A DNA stretch of 64,000 nucleotides, taken from contig NZ_CP074436.1 in NCBI RefSeq assembly GCF_016858305.2, positions 3,368,001-3,432,000 of the forward strand. Direction: 5' to 3'. The stretch is from Polaribacter sp. Q13 (GTDB lineage Bacteria > Bacteroidota > Bacteroidia > Flavobacteriales > Flavobacteriaceae). Of this stretch, positions 52,804 to 62,990 are shown piece by piece. A program made the translations under genes and the position numbers. Position 1 is the stretch's first letter. The number at the start of each line of letters is the position of its first letter. The notes beneath the pieces were generated by a model that saw only the letters and a list, made by a program, of their open reading frames with translations, ran no database searches and had not been told where the DNA came from.

Positions 52804-54330
52804 TTAATGTTTAAAATGTCTTGTACCTGTCATTACCATAGATATATTGTGATCATTACAATAATCTATACTTAACTGGTCTTTAATAGATCCACCAGGT
52901 TGAATAACACTTTTTATTCCTGCGTTATCTGCAATTTCTACACAATCAGGGAAAGGGAAAAACGCATCACTTGCCATTACACATCCTTCTAAATTAAAGT
53001 TAAAAGAATTTGCTTTTTCAATTGCTTGGTTTAGCGCGTCAACTCTACTAGTTTGTCCTGTTCCTCCAGCTAATAATTGTTTGTTTTTAACAAGTATTAT
53101 GGTGTTAGATTTTGTGTTTTTACACAATTTAGAAGCAAATAACAAATCATCTAACTCACTTTGAGAAGGTTTATTGTTTGTTACGTACTTTAAATCTGAT
53201 AATTGATCTGTAATACTGTCTTTATCTTGTACTAAAGAACCATTTAAACAAGTTCTAACAGTTGTTGTTGGTAATGCAACGTCTTTTTGAATTAAAATAA
53301 TTCTGTTTTTCTTACCTTTTAAAATAGCTAATGCATCATCAGAAAAAGAAGGCGCAATTACAACTTCACAAAATAAAGTATGAATTTTTTCTGCAGTTTC
53401 TTTGTCTATTTCTGTATTTGCAATTAAAACACCACCAAAAGCAGAAACTGGGTCTCCAGCTAAAGCATCTGTATAGGCTTGACTAAGTGTTTCTCTTTGT
53501 GCAAAACCACAAGCATTATTGTGTTTTAAAATAGCAAAAGTTGGTGTTTCTCCTTTAAATTCTTGAATTAAATTTACAGCAGCATCAACGTCTAATAAAT
53601 TATTGTAGCTTAATTCTTTACCATGTAATTTATCAAACATTGCTTCTAAGTCTCCAAAGAAATAACCTTTCTGATGAGGATTTTCGCCATAACGTAAAAC
53701 GTTTGCGTTTTGTTCACTTGCTTTATAAACTATTTCATCTTCGTTAAAGTAGTTAAAAATAGCAGTATCGTAATGAGAAGAAATATTAAATGCTTTTGCA
53801 GCTAATTTTTTTCTTTCAGCAATGGTAGTTTCTCCATTTCCTTCAGAAAGAGTATTTAAAAAATCTTCGTATTGATCCATAGAAGAAAGAATAACGGTAT
53901 CTTTAAAGTTCTTTGCAGCTGCTCTAATTAAAGAGATTCCACCAATATCAATTTTTTCAACAATATCTTGTTCAGCAGCTCCAGAAGCAACTGTTTTTTC
54001 AAACGGATATAAATCTACAATTACTAAATCTATTTGTGGAATATTATATTCTGCTAACTCAGCAACATCACTCTCATTATCTTGTCTGTTTAGAATTCCT
54101 CCAAAAACTTTAGGGTGTAATGTTTTAACTCTACCACCAAGTATAGATGGGTAAGAAGTAACCTCGTCTACCGGAATTACATTGATTCCTAAATCTTTAA
54201 TAAATTTTTCTGTACCACCTGTAGAATAGATGGTTACATTTAATTCATTTAATTTTTTTACAACTGGTTCTAGACCATCTTTGTGAAATACCGAAATTAA
54301 TGCGGATTTAATTGTTTTTGAAGTGCTCAT
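52804..54330 (-). CDS. purH: bifunctional AICAR transformylase/IMP cyclohydrolase
   Basis: 508 aa. The N-terminal cyclohydrolase domain has STGGTEKFIKDLGI and GGRVKTLHPKVFGGIL. The C-terminal transformylase domain has AILKHNNACGFA, SAFGGVLIAN, ASDAFFPFPDCVEIA and IIQPGGSIKDQ-like VIQPGGSIKDQLSI. It catalyses the last two steps of purine synthesis. A -7 element TAAATTTG lies upstream on the minus strand at 54361-54354. Confidence 0.95.
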   Translation of the reverse strand: MSTSKTIKSALISVFHKDGLEPVVKKLNELNVTIYSTGGTEKFIKDLGINVIPVDEVTSYPSILGGRVKTLHPKVFGGILNRQDNESDVAELAEYNIPQIDLVIVDLYPFEKTVASGAAEQDIVEKIDIGGISLIRAAAKNFKDTVILSSMDQYEDFLNTLSEGNGETTIAERKKLAAKAFNISSHYDTAIFNYFNEDEIVYKASEQNANVLRYGENPHQKGYFFGDLEAMFDKLHGKELSYNNLLDVDAAVNLIQEFKGETPTFAILKHNNACGFAQRETLSQAYTDALAGDPVSAFGGVLIANTEIDKETAEKIHTLFCEVVIAPSFSDDALAILKGKKNRIILIQKDVALPTTTVRTCLNGSLVQDKDSITDQLSDLKYVTNNKPSQSELDDLLFASKLCKNTKSNTIILVKNKQLLAGGTGQTSRVDALNQAIEKANSFNFNLEGCVMASDAFFPFPDCVEIADNAGIKSVIQPGGSIKDQLSIDYCNDHNISMVMTGTRHFKH

Positions 54331-54353
54331 TTAGTGTTGTGTTGTTAAGCGTG

Positions 54354-54361
54354 CAAATTTA
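54354..54361 (-). promoter_or_regulatory. -7 promoter element for purH
   Basis: Minus-strand TAAATTTG (TAnnTTTG), 23 nt before the purH start. Confidence 0.5.
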
Positions 54362-54464
54362 GGTAAAGCAATCTTCTAAGGCAATAAAAGATAGTAACAA
54401 AAATAGCAAGTAATTAACAACAAATATTAAATGAAATATTTATAATCAGAAATATAAGAATCAA
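54362..54464. other. short gene-free stretch upstream of purH
   Basis: AT-rich spacer between the purH promoter and the small frame at 54465-54593; nothing recognised. Confidence 0.5.
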
Positions 54465-54593
54465 CTATTCTGCATTGTCCAAAAAATCTCTAAACCAAAC
54501 GATAAAATGATCTAAAATAGATTCGTTTTTTGTGTTGTGGTTAATTGATGAGTTTCTAGAAGAAAATGTAGCTGTTGATTTGTGATTTCTCAT
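54465..54593 (-). CDS. possible 42-aa small protein
   Basis: An ATG-to-TAG frame: MRNHKSTATFSSRNSSINHN, then TKNESILDHFIVWFRDFLDNAE. The first half is polar and Ser/Asn-rich, the second a probable amphipathic helix. No family is recognised with certainty. It starts 5 nt after a 19-bp perfect inverted repeat, which could be its operator or a leader hairpin. Evidence is weaker than for the twin genes after dnaG because no paralogue is present. Confidence 0.42.
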   Translation of the reverse strand: MRNHKSTATFSSRNSSINHNTKNESILDHFIVWFRDFLDNAE

Positions 54594-54597
54594 TATT

Positions 54598-54641
54598 TTA
54601 AATTTGATAAATATAAATTACATTATATTTATCAAATTTAA
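54598..54641. promoter_or_regulatory. perfect 19-bp inverted repeat (operator-like)
   Basis: The left arm TTAAATTTGATAAATATAA (54598-54616) is the exact complement of the arm at 54623-54641, with a 6-nt spacer ATTACA. It lies between the 42-aa frame and the end of the GAF gene. It contains TTTG and TATATTTA on the minus strand, which could serve as promoter parts. It could bind a dimeric regulator or fold as a hairpin. Confidence 0.6.
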
Positions 54642-54668
54642 GTATAAATTGAATAAAATACAATAAAA

Positions 54669-55121
54669 TTAAAGTATTTCTGATAATTCTTTGCAAATAT
54701 ACTCTAAAAGAGCTTCGTCTTTTGCGGAAAATGTATTTGCGGTATGTGAGTCTATATCAATTTGTCCAATATTTTCTCCATTTACAAAAATGGGTATTAC
54801 AATTTCAGATTTCACTTTCCATCCACAAGAAATATAATTTTCTTGTGCAGAAACATCTTGTACTATAAAGTTTTCGTTGCTAACAGCTACTTGCCCACAA
54901 ATCCCTTTACCAAACGGAATAATAGTGTGTTCTGTTTCTTCTCCAGTATATTGCGCTAATTTTAACTCATTTTTATCTCCGTTTTTAAAATAAAAACCTA
55001 CCCAATCATAATAGGAGATTTCTTTTTCTAGATAATTGCAAATTGCCTGTAGTTTTTCATCTTTTGTGGTGTTCGATGAAATTATTTTGTCTATTTGTGG
55101 TTGTAAGATATCAATATTCAT
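54669..55121 (-). CDS. GAF-domain protein, free methionine-R-sulfoxide reductase-like
   Basis: 150 aa, a single GAF domain without signal. The pattern GKGICGQVAV, NYISCGWKVKSEIVIPIF and IGQIDIDSH matches the fRMsr (YebR) group, with two of the family's conserved Cys visible (in GICG and ISCG). fRMsr reduces free methionine-R-sulfoxide in the cytosol. A catalytic role is likely but the third Cys arrangement cannot be checked here. Divergent from xrtF. Confidence 0.75.
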   Translation of the reverse strand: MNIDILQPQIDKIISSNTTKDEKLQAICNYLEKEISYYDWVGFYFKNGDKNELKLAQYTGEETEHTIIPFGKGICGQVAVSNENFIVQDVSAQENYISCGWKVKSEIVIPIFVNGENIGQIDIDSHTANTFSAKDEALLEYICKELSEIL

Positions 55122-55171
55122 TTTGTATATTCGTTCTATAAATTAAGAGCTAAATTAAATTAAAATTTATT

Positions 55172-55708
55172 GTGAAGAAACATAAAAGCATTATCATTTT
55201 TCTGATTAAGTTTTTTGTAACCTACTTTTTATTAGTAACCATTTATAATAGTTACTTACAACATTCTCAAAAAAAAGAAGGTATTTATAAAACAGCCTCC
55301 ATAACAACAGCTGTAGCAAATCAAACAGTAAAAGTACTTACTTTTTTGGGGTATCATGTAGATGCGGTTCAGCACGATAAAGAAGTATCAGTAAAATTAA
55401 TAATAGAAGGGAAATATACAGCCAGAGTAATAGAGGGTTGCAATTCTATAAGTTTAATTATTCTATTTATTTCATTCATTATTGCCTTTTCGGGTTCATT
55501 TAAAGCTACTTTTTTGTTTGCTGTTTTTGGCAGTGTTTTTATCTATATTGTAAATGTTTTAAGAATTGCATTTCTTACGGTTATGATTTATAAATATCCA
55601 CACAAGGTTGGTTTTTTGCATGATTTAGTTTTTCCGGCAATTATTTACGGTGCTGTTTTTTTATTGTGGGTTGTGTGGGTTAACAAGTTTTCTAATTTTA
55701 AAAGATGA
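55172..55708 (+). CDS. xrtF: exosortase family protein XrtF
   Basis: 178 aa from a GTG start; no in-frame ATG is suitably placed. Membrane protein with about four to five segments. The exosortase triad is present: Cys in ARVIEGCNSISLI, Arg in VNVLRIAFLTV, and His in GFLHDLVFPAIIYG. Exosortases cut C-terminal sorting signals. XrtF is the short Bacteroidota type whose targets are not known. The next gene overlaps by 4 nt (ATGA). Confidence 0.9.
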   Translation: MKKHKSIIIFLIKFFVTYFLLVTIYNSYLQHSQKKEGIYKTASITTAVANQTVKVLTFLGYHVDAVQHDKEVSVKLIIEGKYTARVIEGCNSISLIILFISFIIAFSGSFKATFLFAVFGSVFIYIVNVLRIAFLTVMIYKYPHKVGFLHDLVFPAIIYGAVFLLWVVWVNKFSNFKR

Positions 55709-56136
55709 ACAAATACATTAAAATAGCGTTAGTTTTAATACTTTTTCTACTACTTTTTGTTGTAAGATCTACTGCATCTAAGTTATTTTATGATCCTTTA
55801 GTGCTGTATTTTAAAAATGATTATTTATATAAAAATATTGAGCAAATTGATGTTTGGCGTTTAATGATAAATATGCTGTATCGATATCTATTGAATTCCG
55901 TTATAACATTAGGTTTAATCTGGGTTTTGTTTGAAAGAAAAGACTATCTTAAATTTTCTGGATTTTTCTTAATGATAGCATTTATGATTCTTATGGTTGT
56001 TTTTGTCTTTTTAGTTAAAGATCAATTTAAAAGTGGTTATTTATTACCTTTTTATATCCGTAGATTTATTATTCATCCGCTATTTTTATTAATATTACTG
56101 CCAGCATTTTATTATCAAAAATTGAGTAATAGATAA
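55705..56136 (+). CDS. exosortase F system-associated protein
   Basis: 143 aa with about four membrane segments (LVLILFLLLFVVRS, VITLGLIWVLF, MIAFMILMVVFVFLV, FLLILLPAFYY). It is identified by its position overlapping xrtF and by its pattern FYDPLVLYFKNDY. Its role is unknown; it probably acts with XrtF in the inner membrane. Confidence 0.82.
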   Translation: MNKYIKIALVLILFLLLFVVRSTASKLFYDPLVLYFKNDYLYKNIEQIDVWRLMINMLYRYLLNSVITLGLIWVLFERKDYLKFSGFFLMIAFMILMVVFVFLVKDQFKSGYLLPFYIRRFIIHPLFLLILLPAFYYQKLSNR

Positions 56137-56164
56137 TTTAGCATGAATTTAGAATTTCTTATTG

Positions 56165-56172
56165 TAAATTTG
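56165..56172 (+). promoter_or_regulatory. -7 promoter element before the HYC_CC_PP gene
   Basis: TAAATTTG (TAnnTTTG) only 9 nt before the ATG, implying a very short or leaderless message; no good -33 element is visible. Confidence 0.45.
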
Positions 56173-56180
56173 CAAAAGCA

Positions 56181-56579
56181 ATGAAACAGACTATTTCTAA
56201 AATAACATCATTTTTGTTAGCACTTCTAGTGTTGTTTTCTACCTTTTCTTTTACGGTAGAAAAACATTATTGTGGAGATTTTTTAATGGATGTTTCTTTT
56301 GTGGGGCATGCTGATGATTGCGGCATGGAAATGCAAAAAGTTGCTAAGAAGAAAAACTGTTGTAAAGATGAAATTCATCACATTAAAGGTCAAGAGGAAT
56401 TAAGGCAAACTCAAATTGATGATTTTAATCTTGAAAAACAACAATTTCTAGCTGCATTTTATATTTCTTACAATGATTTATTTGTCGATAATAAATCTAA
56501 GAAAACCTACTACAAAAACTTTTCTCCACCTGAGATTCCTTTAGATTATCAGATTTTTTACCAATCTTTTTTAATTTGA
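56181..56579 (+). CDS. HYC_CC_PP family protein
   Basis: 132 aa. Signal or anchor helix at residues 9-28. The three defining motifs are all present in order: HYC in VEKHYCGDF, CC in KKKNCCKDEIHHIK, and PP in NFSPPEIPLD. Several His and Cys residues suggest metal binding. It stands directly before a TonB-dependent receptor and an HMA protein, as is usual for the family, suggesting a metal-uptake or metal-handling unit. The exact metal is unknown. Confidence 0.82.
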   Translation: MKQTISKITSFLLALLVLFSTFSFTVEKHYCGDFLMDVSFVGHADDCGMEMQKVAKKKNCCKDEIHHIKGQEELRQTQIDDFNLEKQQFLAAFYISYNDLFVDNKSKKTYYKNFSPPEIPLDYQIFYQSFLI

Positions 56580-56699
56580 TTTTAATTAAAAAGCGTTTAT
56601 AGTGATTTTTATCACTTTAAAGGCTTTGAATTTGTTGTTCCCGTGAAAACGGAAATCTTAAAATGCAATATTCAATATTTATTAAAATTAAAACATACA

Positions 56700-58943
56700 A
56701 TGAAAAAATATATACTTAGTAGTTTTCTACTATTTATTCCTGTCATACTCTTTTCTCAAACAATATTTAAGGGGATGATTATGGATAAAAATAATCCTAA
56801 AGATAATTTAGGTGTTACCGATGTAACTGTACATTGGTTAAATACAAACGTGAGTGCAATTACTAATAAAAAAGGGTGGTTTACTATAGATTACAAACCA
56901 GAATATAAAAAATTAGTAGTTAATTATTTAGGCTATAAGACAGATACTTTAACCGTTACAAGTTTAAAGCCTGTGCATCATTTTATTACGCCAGAAGGCG
57001 ATTTAGATGAAGTAGTTATTAAAAGTAAACGAAATGCAATTCAGAAATCTTTTTTGTCAACAGCAAATATGTTTACCGTTAATTCAGAAGAATTATTAAA
57101 AGCTGCTTGTTGCAATTTGGCAGAAAGTTTTGAAACAAATCCTTCTATAGATGTTAGTTTTTCTGATGCTTTAACAGGAACAAAACAAATACAAATGCTG
57201 GGTTTAACTAGTCCGTATTTGTTAATTACACAAGAAAACATACCTTCAGTAAGAGGAGCTTCTCAGGTTTTTGGACTCACATTTACTCCAGGTACTTGGG
57301 TAGAAAGTATTCAAATTACAAAAGGAGCGGGTTCCGTTGTTAATGGTTATGAAAGTATATCTGGACAAATAAATGCAGAATTGGTAAAACCTTTTTCTGA
57401 TAATAAATTCTTTGTTAATGCCTATTCTTCTTTAAATGGAAGACTCGAGTTAAATACACATTTTAATCAGAAAGTTTCCGATAAATGGTCTACAGGTGTC
57501 TATGTTCATGGAAATTACAGAGGGGAGAAGTTTGATAAAAACAACGATAATTTTTTAGACAATCCGTTAGCAAATCAAATTAATGTAATGAATCGTTGGC
57601 AATATACAGATGCCGAAAAAGGTTGGGTAAGTTTTATAAATGTTCGTTATTTAAATGATGAAAAACAAACTGGTCAACTTAATTTTAATCCAGATTTAGA
57701 TAAAGGAACAACAAATGCTTGGGGAAGTGAAATTGATACAAAGCGTTTTGAAACTTCAGCAAAATTAGGCTATGTTTTTCCAGAATCACCCTATCAAAGT
57801 ATTGGTTTTCAAATGGCATACAGCAATCATCAACAAGACTCGTATTTTGGTTTAAATGTATATGATATAGAACATGAAAGTGTGTATTCTAATTTAATTT
57901 TCAATTCAATTATTGGCGATACTCGAAATAAGTTTAAAACAGGAATTAGTTTTACGTATGATAAATATGATGAGTTGGTAAATATTAATAATTACGATAG
58001 AAAAGAAAATTCGTTAGGCGCTTTTTTTGAATATGGTTTTGACAATTTAGATAATTTTAGTTTTACTGCTGGGGTTAGAGTTGATACACACAATTTATTA
58101 GGTACTTTTATTACTCCACGTTTGCATTTACGCTACGTTCCTTGGGAGAATAGTGTGGTGAGAATGTCTGCAGGAAGAGGAAAAAGAAGTGCTAATATTT
58201 TTGCTGAGAATCAACAGTTATTTGCAAGTTCAAGACAAATAAAAGTTGATGATGCGGGTGGAAATATTTATGGTTTAAATCCAGAAATTGCTTGGAATTA
58301 TGGAGTTTCTTATATGCAGAAATTCAATCTTTTTAATCAAAAAGGAGATATCACTTTTGATTATTATAGAACAGATTTTAAAAATCAAGTTATCGTAGAT
58401 TGGGAAAATCCACAGGAAATTTCTTTTTACGATTTAAATGGAAAAAGTATTGCGAATAGTTTTCAAGTAGAAGTGAGTTATAATCTTGTAGATAATTTTA
58501 ATTTGAGAACTGCCTATAAATATTTTGATATTACTACAGATTATAAAAGTGGAATCTTGCAGAAACCTATTCAACCTAAAAATAGATTTTTTGCAAACCT
58601 TTCTTATAAGACTGTTGCAGAAGAAAATGGTTCTCAATGGAAATTTGATGTTACCTTTAATAGTATCGGTAAACAACGTTTGCCAAATACAGCATTTAAT
58701 CCGGTACAATATCAGTTAGCAACACATTCAGATTCTTATCAATTGTTAAATTCACAAATAACAAAGGTGTTTTCAGATAAGTTTGAAGTGTATGTTGGTG
58801 CAGAAAACTTGACGAATGTTCAGCAGAAAAATCCTATTTTAGCTAGTGATGATCCTTTTGGTTCATATTTTGATAGTACCATTGTGTATTCTCCAATTTT
58901 TGGAAGAGCATTTTATACAGGATTAAGATTTAAAATAAAATAA
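56700..58943 (+). CDS. TonB-dependent receptor, metal (copper-like) group
   Basis: 747 aa from MKKYILSSFLLF; the frame is open earlier from a GTG. Signal peptide ends near LFSQ. Residues 20-100 form a carboxypeptidase-like beta domain (TNKKGWFTIDYKPEYKKL), then the plug domain (ELLKAACCNLAESFETN, GAGSVVNGYESISGQIN) and a 22-strand barrel ending GRAFYTGLRFKIK. The CC in the plug is unusual and fits a thiol-binding metal. It imports its ligand through the outer membrane with TonB energy. Confidence 0.85.
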   Translation: MKKYILSSFLLFIPVILFSQTIFKGMIMDKNNPKDNLGVTDVTVHWLNTNVSAITNKKGWFTIDYKPEYKKLVVNYLGYKTDTLTVTSLKPVHHFITPEGDLDEVVIKSKRNAIQKSFLSTANMFTVNSEELLKAACCNLAESFETNPSIDVSFSDALTGTKQIQMLGLTSPYLLITQENIPSVRGASQVFGLTFTPGTWVESIQITKGAGSVVNGYESISGQINAELVKPFSDNKFFVNAYSSLNGRLELNTHFNQKVSDKWSTGVYVHGNYRGEKFDKNNDNFLDNPLANQINVMNRWQYTDAEKGWVSFINVRYLNDEKQTGQLNFNPDLDKGTTNAWGSEIDTKRFETSAKLGYVFPESPYQSIGFQMAYSNHQQDSYFGLNVYDIEHESVYSNLIFNSIIGDTRNKFKTGISFTYDKYDELVNINNYDRKENSLGAFFEYGFDNLDNFSFTAGVRVDTHNLLGTFITPRLHLRYVPWENSVVRMSAGRGKRSANIFAENQQLFASSRQIKVDDAGGNIYGLNPEIAWNYGVSYMQKFNLFNQKGDITFDYYRTDFKNQVIVDWENPQEISFYDLNGKSIANSFQVEVSYNLVDNFNLRTAYKYFDITTDYKSGILQKPIQPKNRFFANLSYKTVAEENGSQWKFDVTFNSIGKQRLPNTAFNPVQYQLATHSDSYQLLNSQITKVFSDKFEVYVGAENLTNVQQKNPILASDDPFGSYFDSTIVYSPIFGRAFYTGLRFKIK

Positions 58944-58989
58944 CCCACCCCGTTGTATTAAGTATTAACTTAAAAAAATTATTATAAAA

Positions 58990-59400
58990 ATGAAAAAATT
59001 ACTATTCGTATTAAGTTTATGTTTGATTGGTTTTTCAGCACAATCACAAGAAGTAAAAAAGAACAAGAATGCAAAAATTACTTTTAAAGTAGATGGTCTT
59101 TGTGGTATGTGTAAAAAGCGTATCGAAACCGCAGCCTTAAAAACAAAAGGAGTAAAGTTTGCCCTTTGGGATGTTAGCTCACATCAATTAAATTTAATTA
59201 TGGACGAACGTAAAACAGATGTTAAAACTGTTCAGCAAAATATTTTAAAAGTTGGTCATGATGTTTTTGATGAAGATAACAAAAAAGTTGTAGCAACAAC
59301 AGAAGCATACAACTCTGTACATCCTTGTTGTAAATATAGAGATGAAGAAATTATTTTAGATCATCAGGGTGATTTAAAAAAGCAGAAAAAAAAGAATTAA
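58990..59400 (+). CDS. periplasmic heavy-metal-associated (HMA) protein
   Basis: 136 aa. Signal peptide to about residue 20 (FSAQSQ). The HMA domain has KVDGLCGMCKKRIETAA; CGMC is the metal-binding CxxC. A further Cys pair occurs at HPCCKYRDEE. It would carry copper or a similar metal in the periplasm. It follows the receptor by 46 nt on the same strand, so the three genes look like one functional unit. Confidence 0.85.
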   Translation: MKKLLFVLSLCLIGFSAQSQEVKKNKNAKITFKVDGLCGMCKKRIETAALKTKGVKFALWDVSSHQLNLIMDERKTDVKTVQQNILKVGHDVFDEDNKKVVATTEAYNSVHPCCKYRDEEIILDHQGDLKKQKKKN

Positions 59401-59423
59401 TTTCATAATAATTAAAACGTATA

Positions 59424-60356
59424 ATGAATAAAAGTTTATTGTTTTCTGTGATTGTGCTTATATCTTTTAATACCGTTTCTCAGAAAGTACAACCATTTAC
59501 TTCTAAAGATGGAGAAAAATGGACATTAAAAGAAGATGTTTCAGATGAGTTTGATGCGCTTAATGTCGATTATAAAAAGTGGCAGAAGAACCCAACGCAT
59601 GTGCAAACTTGGACCTGGGATAATGAGAAAAACGTAGTTCTTTCAGATGGTAGTTTAAAAATTATTGCCCGTTTTGATGATGAAGGAGCAGATAGACGTT
59701 TTTTTGATTCTTGTACTAAAAAATCTACACCAGATTTCGATTTGTATTTTACTTCAGGAATGTTAAAATCATATAAAAAAAGTGTGTATGGTTATTATGA
59801 AGCGCGTATTAAAGGAGCGCCATTGTATCCTGGTTTATCGCCTGCTTTTTGGATGTATAGTTCTATAGATGATTCTTTAGTAAAAGAAGGAGAAGTAAGG
59901 TATAGTGAAATTGATGTTGTAGAGCTTACGCAAAGAGGAACTAGAGTAGCAGGGAACGAAAGAATAACAGATCATAACTTACATGCCATCGTTTCTAATG
60001 GACAAAAAGGAGGGAAGGGACGCGTTTGGATGCGTCCAAATGATGATAAATATAGAGATAAGCAAAGAAATGAGAATCATGCGTCATTCGATCCAAGAGA
60101 TGATTTTCATATATATGGATGTGAAGTAAATGAAAAGGAAATTATTTGGTTTGTAGATGGAGTAGAAATCGGTAGAAAAGCAAATGAGTTTTGGCACAGG
60201 CCAATGAATGTGGCGCTTTCTTTAGGTATTAGAAATCCATATACTATTTTTAAATGTAACGGATTTGCAGTACCGCCAAAACCAAGTTTAGAAGAGCAGA
60301 AGAAGTTTCCTTCTGCTATGGAAGTGGATTATGTGAGAGTTTGGGAAAAAAAGTAG
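59424..60356 (+). CDS. secreted glycoside hydrolase family 16 (carrageenase/agarase-like)
   Basis: 310 aa. Signal peptide to about residue 19 (NTVSQKVQ). The GH16 catalytic motif ExDxxE is YSEIDVVELTQ, near residue 167. SPAFWMYSS and HIYGCEVNEKEIIWFVDG are typical. The EIDVVEL form is close to kappa-carrageenase-like and agarase-like members that attack algal galactans. No dockerin, CBM or type IX sorting tail is visible. It follows the HMA gene by 23 nt, although no functional link is obvious. Confidence 0.83.
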   Translation: MNKSLLFSVIVLISFNTVSQKVQPFTSKDGEKWTLKEDVSDEFDALNVDYKKWQKNPTHVQTWTWDNEKNVVLSDGSLKIIARFDDEGADRRFFDSCTKKSTPDFDLYFTSGMLKSYKKSVYGYYEARIKGAPLYPGLSPAFWMYSSIDDSLVKEGEVRYSEIDVVELTQRGTRVAGNERITDHNLHAIVSNGQKGGKGRVWMRPNDDKYRDKQRNENHASFDPRDDFHIYGCEVNEKEIIWFVDGVEIGRKANEFWHRPMNVALSLGIRNPYTIFKCNGFAVPPKPSLEEQKKFPSAMEVDYVRVWEKK

Positions 60357-60371
60357 TAATAAAATAGAAAT

Positions 60372-60409
60372 AAAAAAATCCGATAGAAATTAATCTATCG
60401 GATTTTTTA
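60372..60409. terminator. bidirectional terminator between GH16 and groL
   Basis: AAATCCGATAGA and TCTATCGGATTT stem with A-run before and T-run after, between two convergent genes. Confidence 0.85.
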
Positions 60410-60461
60410 TTGATATAAATGTAATAAGCAAGAGTGAAAACCTGCCCACCAGTGCTACTGG

Positions 60462-62206
<1,745 letters not shown>

Positions 62207-62482
62207 TTAAATAATTGCTAAAATATCAGATTCACGCATCATTAAATAATCTTTACCTTCTAGCTTCAAATCAGTTCCACCATACTTACTATATAAAACG
62301 GTATCTCCAATTTTTACAGTTAAAGGCTCGTCTACCTTTCCGTTTCCAACGGCAACAACAGTTCCTTGTTGTGGCTTTTCTTTTGCGTTATCAGGTATAA
62401 TTAATCCAGATGCTGTTTTTGTTTCTGCTGGAGCAGGTTCTACAAGAACTCTGTCTGCTAAAGGTTTAATGTTTAATCCCAT
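62207..62482 (-). CDS. groS: co-chaperonin GroES
   Basis: 91 aa. [20 protein letters not shown], the mobile loop SGLIIPDN, and [21 protein letters not shown] are the family blocks. It caps GroEL. groL follows after 113 nt on the same strand. Confidence 0.96.
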   Translation of the reverse strand: MGLNIKPLADRVLVEPAPAETKTASGLIIPDNAKEKPQQGTVVAVGNGKVDEPLTVKIGDTVLYSKYGGTDLKLEGKDYLMMRESDILAII

Positions 62483-62600
62483 TGTTATATTTTTAGATAA
62501 TTAATTTATTGTATTACTTTCAGTAAATAGTCAGAAATTGTGCCATTACAATAAAACTGACAATTTTTCTTTGATTGATTTTATTGTTAAAATTTAAGCA

Positions 62601-62637
62601 TAAAAAAATGCCAACGTGTCATTTTCGTTGGCATTTT
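62601..62637 (-). terminator. terminator after secG
   Basis: AAAATGCCAACG and CGTTGGCATTTT form a 12-bp stem, followed by a T run on the minus strand, 21 nt beyond the secG stop. It isolates groSL from secG. Confidence 0.85.
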
Positions 62638-62657
62638 AAGTTATTTCTAACAGGTAG

Positions 62658-62990
62658 TTATTTTAAACTATCGTTAGTTGCAGGAGTTGTAGTGTTCACA
62701 GGAGTTGTAGTTTCAATACCATCTAAAGTATTTTTTAACTCAAAGTTATTCTCTCCGTTTCTTGGAATTGCAAAATTTGCTAATAAAATTAATGCAAACA
62801 TAGCAATTGCTAAAGTCCAAGTTGTTCTGTCTAAAAAGTTGTTAGTGTTTTGTACACCACCTAAAGATTGTGCTCCACCACCTCCAAAAGAAGAAGATAA
62901 CCCTCCACCTTTAGGATTTTGTACCATCACGATTAAGATTAATGCAATGGCTACAATCAAAATTAGAATTAAAAATGCTGTGTAACTCAT
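62658..62990 (-). CDS. secG: preprotein translocase subunit SecG
   Basis: 110 aa. Two membrane helices (residues 3-22 and 55-72) with the family linker VQNPKGGGLSSSFGGGGAQSLGG and FLDRTTWTLA. Part of the SecYEG channel. The tail is polar and Thr/Pro-rich. It starts 4 nt before the end of the TPR-like gene upstream (overlap). Confidence 0.92.
   Translation of the reverse strand: MSYTAFLILILIVAIALILIVMVQNPKGGGLSSSFGGGGAQSLGGVQNTNNFLDRTTWTLAIAMFALILLANFAIPRNGENNFELKNTLDGIETTTPVNTTTPATNDSLK

Noticed and set aside
62483..62600. CIRCE or sigma-54 control of groSL
   Set aside because: No TTAGCACTC/GAGTGCTAA pair is present. TGGCAC occurs on the minus strand but the matching TTGC block at the right distance is missing.
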